A stretch of 64,000 nucleotides of DNA from Candidatus Gastranaerophilales bacterium (GTDB lineage Bacteria; Cyanobacteriota; Vampirovibrionia; Gastranaerophilales; Gastranaerophilaceae), in NCBI GenBank assembly GCA_028693235.1, contig JAQUVW010000001.1, positions 62,001 to 126,000 on the forward strand. Direction: 5' to 3'. A model generated the notes under the pieces. It was given only the letters and a program-made list of their open reading frames with translations, had not been told where the DNA came from and made no database searches. The position numbers were made by a program, and so were the translations under genes. Of this stretch, positions 16,024-25,372 are shown in pieces. Each line of letters begins with the position of its first letter. Positions within the stretch are counted from its first letter, which is position 1.

Positions 16024-17247
16024 ATGTTAAAAAAAATATTAATATCAATTATTTTATGTTTTTCTTTTGTTTTAACAGGTTGTGATAAAGTGCAATCTTC
16101 GCAAAAGACTGTTATTCAGTTTTCAAGCTGGGGCTCTCAAAGCGAAGTTGCTGTTATTAATGACTTGATAACAGACTTTGAGGCTGAAAATCCTCATATT
16201 AAAATTGATTTTTTGCATATTCCGCAAAATTATTTTCAAAAACTGCATCTGCTTTTTGCTTCAAATCTTGCTCCTGATGTCATTTTTATAAACAATATTT
16301 ATTCTCCTATTTATATCAAGGCGGGGCTTTTTGATGATGTTTCTAATTTGATTGACAAATCTGATTATTTTAAGGTTTCAGTAGATGACTTTTCTTATGG
16401 CGGTGAGCTTTATGCCGTACCGAGAGATGTTTCAAATTTAGTTCTTTTTTATAATAAAGACATTTTTGATAAAGCTAATCTTCCATACCCAAAATCTTCA
16501 ATGAATATGGTCGACTTAGCTAAAATCTCCTCACAATTAAAACAAAAAGGTTATTATTCATTAAATTATGAAGATATGTCCTTGTTTTGGCTTTATTATG
16601 CGGCAGCATTGGGCGGCGGTGTTCTTTCTGATGATAAAAAAGAAGAGATTTTTACCTCTCAAAAAACAATTACCGCTCTTGAATATTACTCAGATTTCAT
16701 AAATAAATATCACTACATTCCCACAAAATCTCAAAAAGCGAGTAAAACAAGTGCCCAAATGTTTATGAACGGCGAAATCGCTATGTATCTTTCAGGAAGA
16801 TGGATGGTTCCGAAATTTAGAGAGATGATTAAGTTTGATTGGGACGTTGTGGAGTTTCCTCACAACCGTGCTAATAAGCTTTATGTAGATGCTTCGGGGT
16901 GGGCTGTTTCAAGAAATTCTAAACATAAAAAAGAGGCTACTGCTTTTGTTAAATTTTTGGCTTCCAAAAATTCAATAGAAAAATTTACAAAGTCTGGGTT
17001 GATTATCCCTGCACGCAAGGATGTAGCCTATTCAGAGGTGTTTATGTCTACTGATTTAAAGCCGAAAAATTCTAAAATATTTGTTGATATGTTAAATAAC
17101 GCAAAACCTACCCCTACAAATGAGAATTATCAACGTATTGATGATATACTTGCAGAACATTTGGAACCCGTTTTTAATGGCTCCAAGAAGACAAAAGAAA
17201 TAATGACAAAAAGACTCAAAAAACAGTTAGATGAATTAGTAAAATAA
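16024..17247 (+). CDS. Extracellular solute-binding lipoprotein (family 1, sugar type)
   Basis: The 407-residue product has a lipoprotein signal (SIILCFSFVLTGC, cleavage before Cys about 20) and the features of MalE/UgpB-type binding proteins: VIQFSSWGSQSEVAVINDLITDFEAENPHIKIDF, then LAPDVIFIN, YAVPRDVSNLVLFYNKDIFDKANLPYP, and a late NGEIAMYLSGRWMVP. It would capture a sugar or glycerol-phosphate-like ligand outside the cytoplasmic membrane for an ABC importer. No permease or ATPase gene is beside it; it is flanked by an unknown membrane protein and a purine permease, so its transporter must be encoded elsewhere. Confidence 0.9.
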   Translation: MLKKILISIILCFSFVLTGCDKVQSSQKTVIQFSSWGSQSEVAVINDLITDFEAENPHIKIDFLHIPQNYFQKLHLLFASNLAPDVIFINNIYSPIYIKAGLFDDVSNLIDKSDYFKVSVDDFSYGGELYAVPRDVSNLVLFYNKDIFDKANLPYPKSSMNMVDLAKISSQLKQKGYYSLNYEDMSLFWLYYAAALGGGVLSDDKKEEIFTSQKTITALEYYSDFINKYHYIPTKSQKASKTSAQMFMNGEIAMYLSGRWMVPKFREMIKFDWDVVEFPHNRANKLYVDASGWAVSRNSKHKKEATAFVKFLASKNSIEKFTKSGLIIPARKDVAYSEVFMSTDLKPKNSKIFVDMLNNAKPTPTNENYQRIDDILAEHLEPVFNGSKKTKEIMTKRLKKQLDELVK

Positions 17248-17257
17248 AAGGTGAATG

Positions 17258-18556
17258 ATGGAAAAATTCTTTAAATTAAAAGAACTCGGAACAGACGTTA
17301 AAACCGAGATATTAGGCGGATTAACAACATTTTTTACGATGGCTTACGTTTTTATTGTTGTACCAAAGGTTCTTTCTGTTTCGGGAATTCCGTTTTCAGC
17401 TACACTTGCTGCTACTATTTTGGTGGCGTTCTTCGGCTCTGTTTTGATGGGGCTTGTCGCCAACAGACCTTTTGCGGTGGCTCCTTATATTGGTGAAACG
17501 GCATTCTTTTCTTATACAGTAGTTTTGGCTCTCGGGTTTACGTGGCAGGCTGCTTTAGGGGCTATATTTGTAAGTGGTTTGATATTTTTTATTTTAACTT
17601 TGTTAAAGGTAAGACCTTGGCTTGTGAATTCAATGCCGGAAACTATGAAAATTACGTTTACAACGGGGCTCGGATTATTTTTGTTGCTTGTCGGGCTAAG
17701 CGAAACGGGGATTATAAAATTCACAACAGATTCAATTCCGCTAAGTGTCGGTGATTTTCATTCAAAGACCGTTATTTTGGCGTTGTTGACTTTTACCTTG
17801 ATATTAGTGCTATTAGCTCGCAGGATTAAAGGTGCTATCCTTATTGGAATTCTTGCATCTACGGCTGTCGGGATTATGTTGGGCGAAGTCCAATTGCCAT
17901 CAAAAATAATGTCTATGCCTCCGAGTTTGATTCCAACATTGGGGCAACTTGATATAATGTCTGTTTTTCAGTTGAAATTTTTACCTGTGTTTTTTATTGT
18001 TTTTTTACTTGTGTTTTTAGATACGACAGGCTGTTTGATTGGTTTGTGCTACAAAGCTAATTTGCTTGATAAAGAAGGGAAATTGCCTCAAATTGAACGT
18101 CCGATGGTTTGTGATTCAATAACAACAATGCTTTCAAGCTTTCTCGGCTCTATTACGAGTGGAGCTTATATTGAATCCGCAACAGGAATTGCTGATGGTG
18201 GAAAAAGCGGATTGACAGCAATTGTCGCAGGTATTTTGTTCTTATCAGGATTGTTTTTTGCACCTTTGTTTGCAATGATTCCTGCTTTTGCGTATGGTCC
18301 AGCTATTTTAATAGTTGGGTTGATGATGGTATCAGTGGTTGCAAATTTAAATTTTGATGATGTAACAGAGTATATGCCTGCAATTTTTGCAGTAGCTGTT
18401 ATGACTTTTTCTTATAACATCGGAATAGGAATGGCGGCTGGTTTTATTCTTTATCCTTTGGTAAAAGTTTTTTCGGGTAGGTATAAAGAAACCAATGCTG
18501 CAACTTGGATTTTTGCTGTATTTTCAGTGATTTTCTTTGTTTTGTTTCCGCACTAA
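17258..18556 (+). CDS. Purine/xanthine permease, AzgA-like NCS2 family
   Basis: A polytopic inner-membrane protein of about 432 residues. The start (TDVKTEILGGLTTFFTMAYVFIVVPKVL), the AATILVAFFGSVLMGLVANRPFAVAP region and the later ESATGIADGGKSGLTAIVAGILFL match the AzgA/PbuG/PbuO branch of nucleobase transporters. These bring adenine, guanine or hypoxanthine into the cell with protons. Two adjacent ATGs occur; 17258 has the better spacing to AAGG. It follows the binding-protein gene by ten bases, probably in the same transcript, though no functional link is evident. The exact nucleobase cannot be told from sequence reading. Confidence 0.92.
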   Translation: MEKFFKLKELGTDVKTEILGGLTTFFTMAYVFIVVPKVLSVSGIPFSATLAATILVAFFGSVLMGLVANRPFAVAPYIGETAFFSYTVVLALGFTWQAALGAIFVSGLIFFILTLLKVRPWLVNSMPETMKITFTTGLGLFLLLVGLSETGIIKFTTDSIPLSVGDFHSKTVILALLTFTLILVLLARRIKGAILIGILASTAVGIMLGEVQLPSKIMSMPPSLIPTLGQLDIMSVFQLKFLPVFFIVFLLVFLDTTGCLIGLCYKANLLDKEGKLPQIERPMVCDSITTMLSSFLGSITSGAYIESATGIADGGKSGLTAIVAGILFLSGLFFAPLFAMIPAFAYGPAILIVGLMMVSVVANLNFDDVTEYMPAIFAVAVMTFSYNIGIGMAAGFILYPLVKVFSGRYKETNAATWIFAVFSVIFFVLFPH

Positions 18557-18568
18557 AAATGAATAGAA

Positions 18569-19357
18569 TTATTTTATTTCAATAATTATGTTCGTAAATT
18601 CAATATCGTCATAATCGACGTAAGCAGTTTGCATCATGTTTTTCCCTGCTTTTATTGTTATGTCGTTTGAATTGCCTTGATTTATAACGGATTTTGGAAT
18701 TTTGATTTGCTGCCCGTCGCCGTTTATTTTTATTTCGGCAATTTTGTTTCCGTTGCAATATACTTGTGGGGGATTTGCATAAGCTGTTGTGACGTGCGAT
18801 TGCCCGATTTCTTGAGCCATAATTGTATCTATTCCTATTACAGAACCTAAAACTATGTAGGCGTTTTCGTCAAAAGTCATTTGCTTTATGTTGAAGCTTT
18901 TAGAGTAAAACGGTCCAATTGAATGGACTGCAAAATCTCCTGCGTTTGCTGAATTAGCGGAAAAACTATCATCTCCTAAGTGAATCATATCAGTCTCGAT
19001 TATGATATCTTTAGGGTTACTTTTTTCTATTCCTACAACGAGCGGTTTTCCTGTTGATTTTTCATCTAAGGTTAGAGAAAAAGGTTTGTAGCCGTCTTTT
19101 TGGACAGACATTATTGTCGGAGCGTTGATTTTTGTACCGAGCTTGAATTTTCCTTCGTCGTTTGTTTTTGTTTTGTAATTTTTTTGAGGAATGGTAACGA
19201 CAGCGTAAGGAATGGCTTGCCCGCTAGTTGCGTCGATTACTTGATTTCCGCTTTTAATTTGATTTTGGGTTTGCTTTGTAACCCCGCCAGCTACTGTGCC
19301 TGCAAAAGCAGTGAGGCTCATACAAAAAGATATTAATATGCTCAAAAATACCCTCAT
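18569..19357 (-). CDS. Secreted carboxypeptidase-regulatory-like domain protein
   Basis: The 262-residue product starts MRVFLSILISFCMSLTAFAG, a clear signal peptide, after GGGAGAAATT as ribosome site; a longer frame is rejected. Residues about 35-105 (NQVIDATSGQAIPYAVVTIPQKNYKTKTNDEGKF, then GYKPFSLTLDE) form a carboxypeptidase-D-like regulatory (CarboxypepD_reg/transthyretin-like) beta domain, as seen in many surface and outer-membrane proteins. The remainder is a second beta-rich domain (FAVHSIGPFYSKSF, then EIKINGDGQQIKIPKSVI) without a family that I recognise. Convergent with the purine permease, it is a single-gene unit of unknown role. Confidence 0.75.
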   Translation of the reverse strand: MRVFLSILISFCMSLTAFAGTVAGGVTKQTQNQIKSGNQVIDATSGQAIPYAVVTIPQKNYKTKTNDEGKFKLGTKINAPTIMSVQKDGYKPFSLTLDEKSTGKPLVVGIEKSNPKDIIIETDMIHLGDDSFSANSANAGDFAVHSIGPFYSKSFNIKQMTFDENAYIVLGSVIGIDTIMAQEIGQSHVTTAYANPPQVYCNGNKIAEIKINGDGQQIKIPKSVINQGNSNDITIKAGKNMMQTAYVDYDDIEFTNIIIEIK

Positions 19358-19668
19358 AATTTCTCCCGAATGAATTTGAAACAATTGTGCATTGTTATTT
19401 TACAAGATTTTGAAAAAATTAGTATGGGTGAAGTGTTTAAGCCATATCGGCGAGCTATTATAATAGTTCATTTTATTTCCCCTAGGATAATACTTAAAGC
19501 AGTCAAACTCTCTCAAAATTGCTCAAAGTACTTGATACAGATGCAAGCAATTTGAAAAGTATGGAGAAAATGAAAAAAGAGCTTATTTTTGCAATTAAAG
19601 AGGAATTAACAAATATTGAATTGTTCTACAAGTTTTATAAAACATTGTCTTGAAATGTATTGCAACTT
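19358..19668. other. Gap with possible gene remnant
   Basis: No convincing gene fills these 311 bases. A 30-codon plus-strand frame (19560-19652) starting MEKMKKELIF lies at the right end. It extends upstream without a start codon for about 20 more codons to a stop near 19500, and a 61-codon frame in another register (19370-19555) precedes it. Together they could be a frameshifted remnant of a small helical protein, but no family is recognisable. A TATTATAATAG palindrome occurs near 19455. Confidence 0.3.
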
Positions 19669-21543
19669 TTAGCCACGAGCTTTTGTGCCGTGAGATTCTA
19701 TAATAACCATTAAAACTGAAATATCAGCAGGTTTTACGCCCCCGATTCTGGCAGCTTGCCCGATAGTTGCAGGGCGGATTTTTGAGAGTTTTTCTCTTGT
19801 TTCTATTGAAATGTGGCTGATTTCATTATAATCAATCGATGCCGGAATGTGTATGTTATCAAGCTTTCCGGCCATTTGGACTTGGTCGAGTTGTCGTTTT
19901 ATATAGCCGTCATATTTTATTTTTACCTCAATTTGTTCATAAACATCTCTCGGAAGATTAAGTTCTTTGGTTTTTGAGCTCAATTCTTGTAAAATTTTAT
20001 AATTGATATTCGGGCGTTTTATTAACTCGATTAATTTGGAACCACGCTCCAACTTTTCACCGTATTTTTCTAAAATTTGATTGGTTTCAGCGGTAGCAGA
20101 AACTTTATCTGTTTTCATTCTTTCGATTTCGTCAGCAATCATTTTTTGTTTTTGTTTAAATCTTTCAAAGCGTTCATCACTTATCAGACCTACTTCGTAA
20201 CCTATTTCGGTAAGCCTTTCGTCTGCGTTATCCTGCCTTAAAATTAATCGATATTCAGAGCGAGAAGTCAACATTCTGTAGGGTTCATCAATATCTTTGG
20301 TAACGAGGTCGTCAATTAAAGTTCCGATGTAGGAGGAACTTCTAGATAGAGTTAGAAGTTCTTTTTTATTCAAGTATTGAACAGCGTTAATCCCTGCAAT
20401 CAGACCTTGTGCGGCAGCTTCTTCGTAACCGCTTGTTCCGTTAATTTGACCGGCACAAAATAGTCCTTTGATATTTTTTGTCATCAAAGAATGCTCCAGT
20501 TGAACGGCAGGAACATAGTCGTATTCAACAGCGTAAGCAGGTTTTATTATATGGACATTTTCTAATCCTGGTAAAGATTTCAGCATATCAATTTGAACTT
20601 CGGCAGGTAAACTTGTAGAAAATCCGCCAACATACATTTCGTAAGTATGTAGCCCTTCCGGTTCAATAAAAATATGGTGTGAGGGGTTGTGGGCAAATCT
20701 CACAACTTTATCTTCAATAGACGGGCAGTATCTTGGACCTCTTCCGTGAATCATTCCTGAATACATAGGAGAACGGTCAAGATTTGCTCTGATTATTTCG
20801 TGGGTTTTATCGGTCGTGCGAGTTAAAAAACAAGGGTGTTGTTCTCTAATCGGTCGGTTAGGTTCAAAAGAAAAGAAAGTCGGGTCTTTGTCGCCAGGTT
20901 GTTCTTGCATTTTTGAATAATCCAAGGTTCTTCCGTCAACTCTTGCAGGAGTGCCGGTTTTTAACTTTGAAATCGTTAGTCCGTGTTTTTTCAATGAGCC
21001 TGAAAGCCCCTTCGCACTAGCTTCTCCAAGTCTTCCGAATTCGAGTGATTTTAATCCTATCCAAATTTTTCCTTCAAGCGAAGTACCTGTTGTCAAAATA
21101 ATTGCAGGTGCAAAATATTTAAGTCCGAATTCGTCTTTTAAGCCTTTAACTATACCGTTTTCAGTCAAAAGTTCTGACATAGTGCATTGTTTAAGCGATA
21201 TATTTTCTTCTGATTCAAGTATATGACGCATATATGCCATATATTCTTTTTTATCCGATTGTGCTCTTAGAGCTCGAACAGCAGGTCCTTTAGAGGAGTT
21301 TAACATTTTGAGTTGCACGTATGTAGCGTCGGTACAAATCCCCATAACTCCGCCTAGGGCGTCTATTTCACGGACAAGGCAAGATTTTGCTGGACCACCG
21401 ATGGCAGGGTTACATGGCATAAGGGCAATATTGTCAATATTCAACGTCGCAAGAAGGACTTTTGCACCGAGTCTTGCTGCACTTATTGCCGCTTCACATC
21501 CTGCGTGACCTGCACCTACTACTATTACATCAAATTTAAACAT
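19669..21543 (-). CDS. mnmG: tRNA uridine-5-carboxymethylaminomethyl modification enzyme MnmG
   Basis: MnmG (GidA) with MnmE modifies the wobble uridine of several tRNAs, using FAD and a folate one-carbon unit. From the ATG at 21543 the product is 624 residues, the normal size. It has FAD motif VGAGHAGCEAA at residues about 7-17, MPCNPAIGGPAK, the GTPARVDGRT segment, YCPSIEDKVVRF, and GLFCAGQINGTSGYEEAAAQG. The C-terminal helical MnmE-binding region (IGQAARIGGVKPADISVLM) is present. A longer frame to 21627 lacks family support. TATAAT ends six bases before the ATG and no ribosome site is visible, suggesting a leaderless mRNA. MnmE is not in this window. Confidence 0.97.
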   Translation of the reverse strand: MFKFDVIVVGAGHAGCEAAISAARLGAKVLLATLNIDNIALMPCNPAIGGPAKSCLVREIDALGGVMGICTDATYVQLKMLNSSKGPAVRALRAQSDKKEYMAYMRHILESEENISLKQCTMSELLTENGIVKGLKDEFGLKYFAPAIILTTGTSLEGKIWIGLKSLEFGRLGEASAKGLSGSLKKHGLTISKLKTGTPARVDGRTLDYSKMQEQPGDKDPTFFSFEPNRPIREQHPCFLTRTTDKTHEIIRANLDRSPMYSGMIHGRGPRYCPSIEDKVVRFAHNPSHHIFIEPEGLHTYEMYVGGFSTSLPAEVQIDMLKSLPGLENVHIIKPAYAVEYDYVPAVQLEHSLMTKNIKGLFCAGQINGTSGYEEAAAQGLIAGINAVQYLNKKELLTLSRSSSYIGTLIDDLVTKDIDEPYRMLTSRSEYRLILRQDNADERLTEIGYEVGLISDERFERFKQKQKMIADEIERMKTDKVSATAETNQILEKYGEKLERGSKLIELIKRPNINYKILQELSSKTKELNLPRDVYEQIEVKIKYDGYIKRQLDQVQMAGKLDNIHIPASIDYNEISHISIETREKLSKIRPATIGQAARIGGVKPADISVLMVIIESHGTKARG

Positions 21544-21555
21544 ATCAGTATTATA
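21544..21555 (-). promoter_or_regulatory. -10 element fused to the mnmG start
   Basis: On the minus strand TATAAT (21555-21550) is followed by ACTGAT and then the mnmG ATG. The spacing of six bases places the expected transcription start on the start codon. The -35 region is not convincing. Confidence 0.5.
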
Positions 21556-21677
21556 AATCAAAAATGATTTTAGCGTTGTGTTTTTTTTAATTATAAAACT
21601 TAATAAAAGTTCAAAAATCCATGACAAATGGAAATTTAGAATATATCATAGACTTATACTTATAAGGTCAAGATTTT

Positions 21678-22178
21678 ATGGAGATTAGGACAATTAACGA
21701 GATAAAGATACCCGTAGACAGGCTATATACAGAAACTACAGATATTTGCTCACTTTCTGATGATAGTGACAGTTTTAGTACATTAAGTACTTCTGCTATG
21801 CTTGCAAGGGGCGGCGTTCCTTCTTCTCACAGGCGTGTTGCAGACAATTATATGATAATCAAAAAAGTCTATGGATTCCCTGTTGTTCAATCAAGAATAA
21901 ATAACAAAGAACAGTCTTTACTAGCTAAATATGATTTTAATCCTCTTGAATTTTCGACAATCAAACAGATTAATGAAGAATTATCTTTCCTTAAAAAATG
22001 GTCATTATCCTTGGATGTTGATTTGAGAATTGATGCTGATGAAATAATTCAAGTAAGAGCTAAAGAATTAAAATTCTTAGTAGCTACTCGCTATACAGCC
22101 TTGACTAATGAGGTTTATAACGGTTATATGGCTCTTGAAAAATATTTTGAAGATATTTCTAAATATTATAGAGGTTAG
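21678..22178 (+). CDS. Hypothetical protein
   Basis: The 166-residue product has no signal peptide or membrane helix. The first 55 residues are Ser/Asp/Thr-rich and probably disordered; residues about 58-166 look like a helical domain (YMIIKKVYGFPVVQSRIN, FSTIKQINEELSFLKKWSL, YNGYMALEKYFEDISKYYRG). I recognise no family. It is divergent from mnmG, with TATACT at about 21656 and AAGG roughly ten bases before the start. Its 3' end overlaps the convergent amidase gene by four bases. Confidence 0.65.
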   Translation: MEIRTINEIKIPVDRLYTETTDICSLSDDSDSFSTLSTSAMLARGGVPSSHRRVADNYMIIKKVYGFPVVQSRINNKEQSLLAKYDFNPLEFSTIKQINEELSFLKKWSLSLDVDLRIDADEIIQVRAKELKFLVATRYTALTNEVYNGYMALEKYFEDISKYYRG

Positions 22179-23632
22179 GGTTTTAACAAATATTCAATTA
22201 GCCCGTCTTTTATAGCCAAGGCTGCTTTGCGGCGGAAATTTTCATCTAAAAGAAGCTGATATTCCTCCGGATGAATCATATATGCTGTTTCAATAAGGAT
22301 TGAAAGCGGGTTTGTAGGACGTGTAAGCACAAGGCTTGAGCGGAAAAGACCGTCATCATTTGTCCCGAGTTCTGTTATCATTTTCATTTTAACCGTTTGT
22401 GCTAAATTCATCGATTCGGGATTAAAATAGTAAACTCCTGTTCCGTGTTTTACGTAAGGATTGCCTCCGTCGGCTAGGGCGTTAGCGTGTATGCTTATTG
22501 ACATTAGGGCATTATTCTCTTGTGCGATTTTTACTCTTTCATATAAATCGACATATTTGTCTGTATCCCTTGTCATTACAACATTTGCACCAGCTTTTGT
22601 GAGCTCTTCGTTCAATTTTTTTGCGATATCAAGATTTATGTCTTTTTCTTTAGCACCCGTAGGTCCTATAGAGCCCGGCTCTTTGCCTCCGTGACCTGCA
22701 TCAAGTGCTATTGTAATTCCTAGTAGCGGGCAATTCGGGTTTACGCAAGGGGCCTTCCTTTGTTGAAAAACAAGGCTTCCGTCGATATATTTGCAATCAT
22801 ATCCCCAGAGTCGTTGTGTTGACGGGAATGTTATTTTTACGTTGTTTGCGTCGTAGGCTGTTATTTTTACTTGAGGGAAAAAGTTTTGGGTATTGATTTT
22901 AGGTGCCAAATCAAAAGTTGATTTAATTCCGTATAACGTCAAGTCAATATTTGCCCCCCTTTCTGTGATTTTATAGGGGACTTGAATTGTGGGGGTGATT
23001 TTTAGGTAGTTGTAATTTTTATCTGCTGAAAATGTTGTTTCACAAATATTTGCCATTGGTCGTTCTACAGTTGAGTTTTCTATCGAAACAAGGTTTTCGT
23101 CAATCCAAAATACTTCACCGTTACCCATTCCGACTTTATAATAATTTGCTTGCTTCCCTTCTAAAAACAAAACAGTATCTTTTGAAAGATGAGTAAGTCT
23201 AAAACCATCGCTATTGGGTGCATTTCGGAGTGGAACATTGTCTTTTATCGTTTTTGCCGTTAAATATTCACCTGCCGCAAATGGTTGGTAGTCTTGAGTT
23301 TCAATTGAATAAATATCTCGTGGTTTTTTTATTACCATATAGAATTTTTCATCAGTGGTTGTTTCGCTTATTTCTTTTATTTTAAACAGGTTTTCGCCTA
23401 GTTTTAGAGGAACTACGTGGACAAATGAGCCGTCTTGCCAGACTTTTATTTCTTCATCATTAATATAAACTTTTGAAGTGGGCGTTGCAGAGCCGATAAA
23501 AAATGTTGAATTTGCATCAACAGAGGTCTGAATTTCTTTCGGGTAGACAATATTGACTGCCAGTGCTTGATTTATTGAGATTAGGGATAAAATTGCACTC
23601 AACAAAATGTTTCTCATTGTTTCAAATTTCAT
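22175..23632 (-). CDS. N-acetylmuramoyl-L-alanine amidase (Amidase_3) with N-terminal SH3-like domain
   Basis: This amidase cleaves the bond between MurNAc and L-Ala in peptidoglycan, usually during daughter-cell separation or wall turnover. The 485-residue protein has a signal peptide (to about Ala25), a beta-sandwich region (about 30-105) and an SH3-like stretch (about 120-185, DNVPLRNAPNS). After another beta domain comes the zinc amidase domain from about 300. Zinc and catalytic residues are visible: LDAGHGGKEPG (His), EKDINLDIAKKL (Glu), ISIHANA (His) and ILIETAYMIHPEEY (Glu). The start at 23632 has AGAGG seven bases upstream. Confidence 0.93.
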   Translation of the reverse strand: MKFETMRNILLSAILSLISINQALAVNIVYPKEIQTSVDANSTFFIGSATPTSKVYINDEEIKVWQDGSFVHVVPLKLGENLFKIKEISETTTDEKFYMVIKKPRDIYSIETQDYQPFAAGEYLTAKTIKDNVPLRNAPNSDGFRLTHLSKDTVLFLEGKQANYYKVGMGNGEVFWIDENLVSIENSTVERPMANICETTFSADKNYNYLKITPTIQVPYKITERGANIDLTLYGIKSTFDLAPKINTQNFFPQVKITAYDANNVKITFPSTQRLWGYDCKYIDGSLVFQQRKAPCVNPNCPLLGITIALDAGHGGKEPGSIGPTGAKEKDINLDIAKKLNEELTKAGANVVMTRDTDKYVDLYERVKIAQENNALMSISIHANALADGGNPYVKHGTGVYYFNPESMNLAQTVKMKMITELGTNDDGLFRSSLVLTRPTNPLSILIETAYMIHPEEYQLLLDENFRRKAALAIKDGLIEYLLKP

Positions 23633-23684
23633 ATTAGACCTCTTTTCAAGGCAATTTTGTCACAAATATATTTTTAAATACAGT

Positions 23685-24467
23685 ATGAAAATTTCAGCAG
23701 TTCCTTTGGTACAAGAAAAAACATTAAATAATCAAAAAGAAGCACTTGCTGCTCAGCCATTAGCTCCACAAGATAGTGGTGCAATAAAGACAAGTGAGAT
23801 TTCGTCTAAACTTTTGCAAGGTGCGTATGGGATTTTGCCTGCAAAAACGGCTAAGTCATCAGTTTCGTTCGGTGCAAACCCGATTTATGATGTTAATTTG
23901 CGTCAAGTAGTTGATGGTGTTCAGAAGCTTATACCTGCCAATTTTTCAGAACTTATTATAAAAAATGAGGGCGATGAGTGGGCAATGCTCAACGTTCAAG
24001 ATATATGGAAAAGGCTTGGGAAAACTGATTATGCGGATTGTTTTGCCGATAACTTCATAAAACGAAAAGAAGATAAATCTTACTTCGTTACTGAACTAAA
24101 AGATGCTGTAAAAGAATTGCAAGATAGGATTACTTGCCTTATTGAAACTACAAATCCTAAGAAAACAAAAGATAGGGATTTGTTTGAAGTTAAATTGTTG
24201 CAAGCTTCTCCGAAAATCGCAAACAAGGCTGAAACTACATCAATAAAAGGCTCAGGCGAAATGTCACTTTATGGTGCTGTTCGTCAGGCGAAAGAGCATG
24301 GGTTTAGCAAAGTGGGGCTACTTTCTACAAATAATTCTTTTTACAACAAGATGGGCTTTTCTGCTGTTGAAACATACGAAGACGGTGCCGGTGGTTGGTA
24401 CGAGCTTCCTGCTGAAAAATTTGACGAGTTTTTAGACAAGATTGCTAAAAAATATAAATTGAATTAG
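23685..24467 (+). CDS. GNAT-like acetyltransferase paralogue 1
   Basis: The ATG at 23685 gives 260 residues; the longer frame to 23607 overlaps the amidase signal peptide and is rejected. Residues 1-58 are low complexity (Ala/Gln/Ser-rich). A motif SVSFGANPIYDVNL follows (about 59-72). The C-terminal half has a GNAT pattern: VKLLQASPKIAN, then GSGEMSLYGAVRQAKEHGFSKVGLLSTNNSFYNKMGF, like the acetyl-CoA loop and the yYxk.GF ending. Substrate unknown. It is closely similar in layout to the next gene, so the pair arose by tandem duplication. There is no clear ribosome site. The N-terminal segment could be a targeting or linker region. Confidence 0.7.
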   Translation: MKISAVPLVQEKTLNNQKEALAAQPLAPQDSGAIKTSEISSKLLQGAYGILPAKTAKSSVSFGANPIYDVNLRQVVDGVQKLIPANFSELIIKNEGDEWAMLNVQDIWKRLGKTDYADCFADNFIKRKEDKSYFVTELKDAVKELQDRITCLIETTNPKKTKDRDLFEVKLLQASPKIANKAETTSIKGSGEMSLYGAVRQAKEHGFSKVGLLSTNNSFYNKMGFSAVETYEDGAGGWYELPAEKFDEFLDKIAKKYKLN

Positions 24468-24501
24468 CAAAAAATATTTTGTTTGATTTTTACTCAAGAG
24501 T

Positions 24502-25272
24502 ATGAGAGTAAATCTACTGCCAAATTTATCACGCCGCAATAATTATACTTTACAAAAGCCTGTAACAGCTACAGATTCAATTGTAAAGCGTGAATATAAC
24601 GATTATTCAGCCCAAAAAATCAAAGGCTCTTTCGGCTGTGGTTTTGCTTTGAAAAGTGCAAAATCTGTTTCTTTCACAAGCACTCCGTTATATGATGTCA
24701 AATTGAAAAAATTAGTCGGTTTAAATGGAAAACGAGGAATTTATGCACCTCAGGAAGCTTCATTTTCTCAATTAAAAATTGATAATCCTGAAGATTTTGA
24801 AAATATGACAAAAATGCATGAATCTGTTTGGGGCTATTTGGATTTAAGCGGTGCGTTGATTAACAATTTTATACAAAAAAGAGATTTTGTAGATTATTAT
24901 GCAATTGAATTAAAAGACGAAAATCTTCCTTTTCAAAAAAAAGTTATGTCTTTAATGCAGACAGCGTCACCTCAATATACCCAATTCCCAGATGCTCTGA
25001 ACATATCATTTTTGCAAGCTGCTCCTCAATATTTGGGAACAAAACCGCCGGCTATGAAAGGTGCAGGTGAGCTAGCTATTTATGGGGCGGTAAAAGTTGC
25101 CAAAGAACAAGGGAAAAGTGCCGTTGCTCTTACTTCTATAAATGATAAATTTTATGATAAAATCGGGTTCAAAAAACATCACAAAAACGGTGTCGGCGAG
25201 TGGTGTTATATCCTTGATGAAAAAGATTTTGACTCTTACATAAGCCGTGTTGAAAATAAATATCAATTTTAG
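24502..25272 (+). CDS. GNAT-like acetyltransferase paralogue 2
   Basis: This 256-residue protein parallels its upstream neighbour: a 54-residue variable N terminus, SVSFTSTPLYDVKLKK (about 55-70), and a GNAT-like C-terminal half. In that half, ISFLQAAPQYLG, GAGELAIYGAVKVAKEQGKSAVALTSINDKFYDKIGF and GEWCYILDEKDF align position by position with the first copy. Sequence divergence is considerable, so the duplication is old or the copies have different substrates. It lies 34 bases after paralogue 1, probably in the same transcript. The acetyl acceptor is unknown. Confidence 0.7.
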   Translation: MRVNLLPNLSRRNNYTLQKPVTATDSIVKREYNDYSAQKIKGSFGCGFALKSAKSVSFTSTPLYDVKLKKLVGLNGKRGIYAPQEASFSQLKIDNPEDFENMTKMHESVWGYLDLSGALINNFIQKRDFVDYYAIELKDENLPFQKKVMSLMQTASPQYTQFPDALNISFLQAAPQYLGTKPPAMKGAGELAIYGAVKVAKEQGKSAVALTSINDKFYDKIGFKKHHKNGVGEWCYILDEKDFDSYISRVENKYQF

Positions 25273-25372
25273 CTGATTTTATAGTCAAAAATTTGTTGTT
25301 TTATTATTCATTTTTCGCTTGCCTAAAATGTAGTTATAATTGTATAATTATTTCGTTAGACAGGGTGATTTG

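Noticed and set aside
22461-22694. Plus-strand frame within the amidase gene
   Set aside because: It is the complement of a conserved zinc amidase domain and has no independent support.
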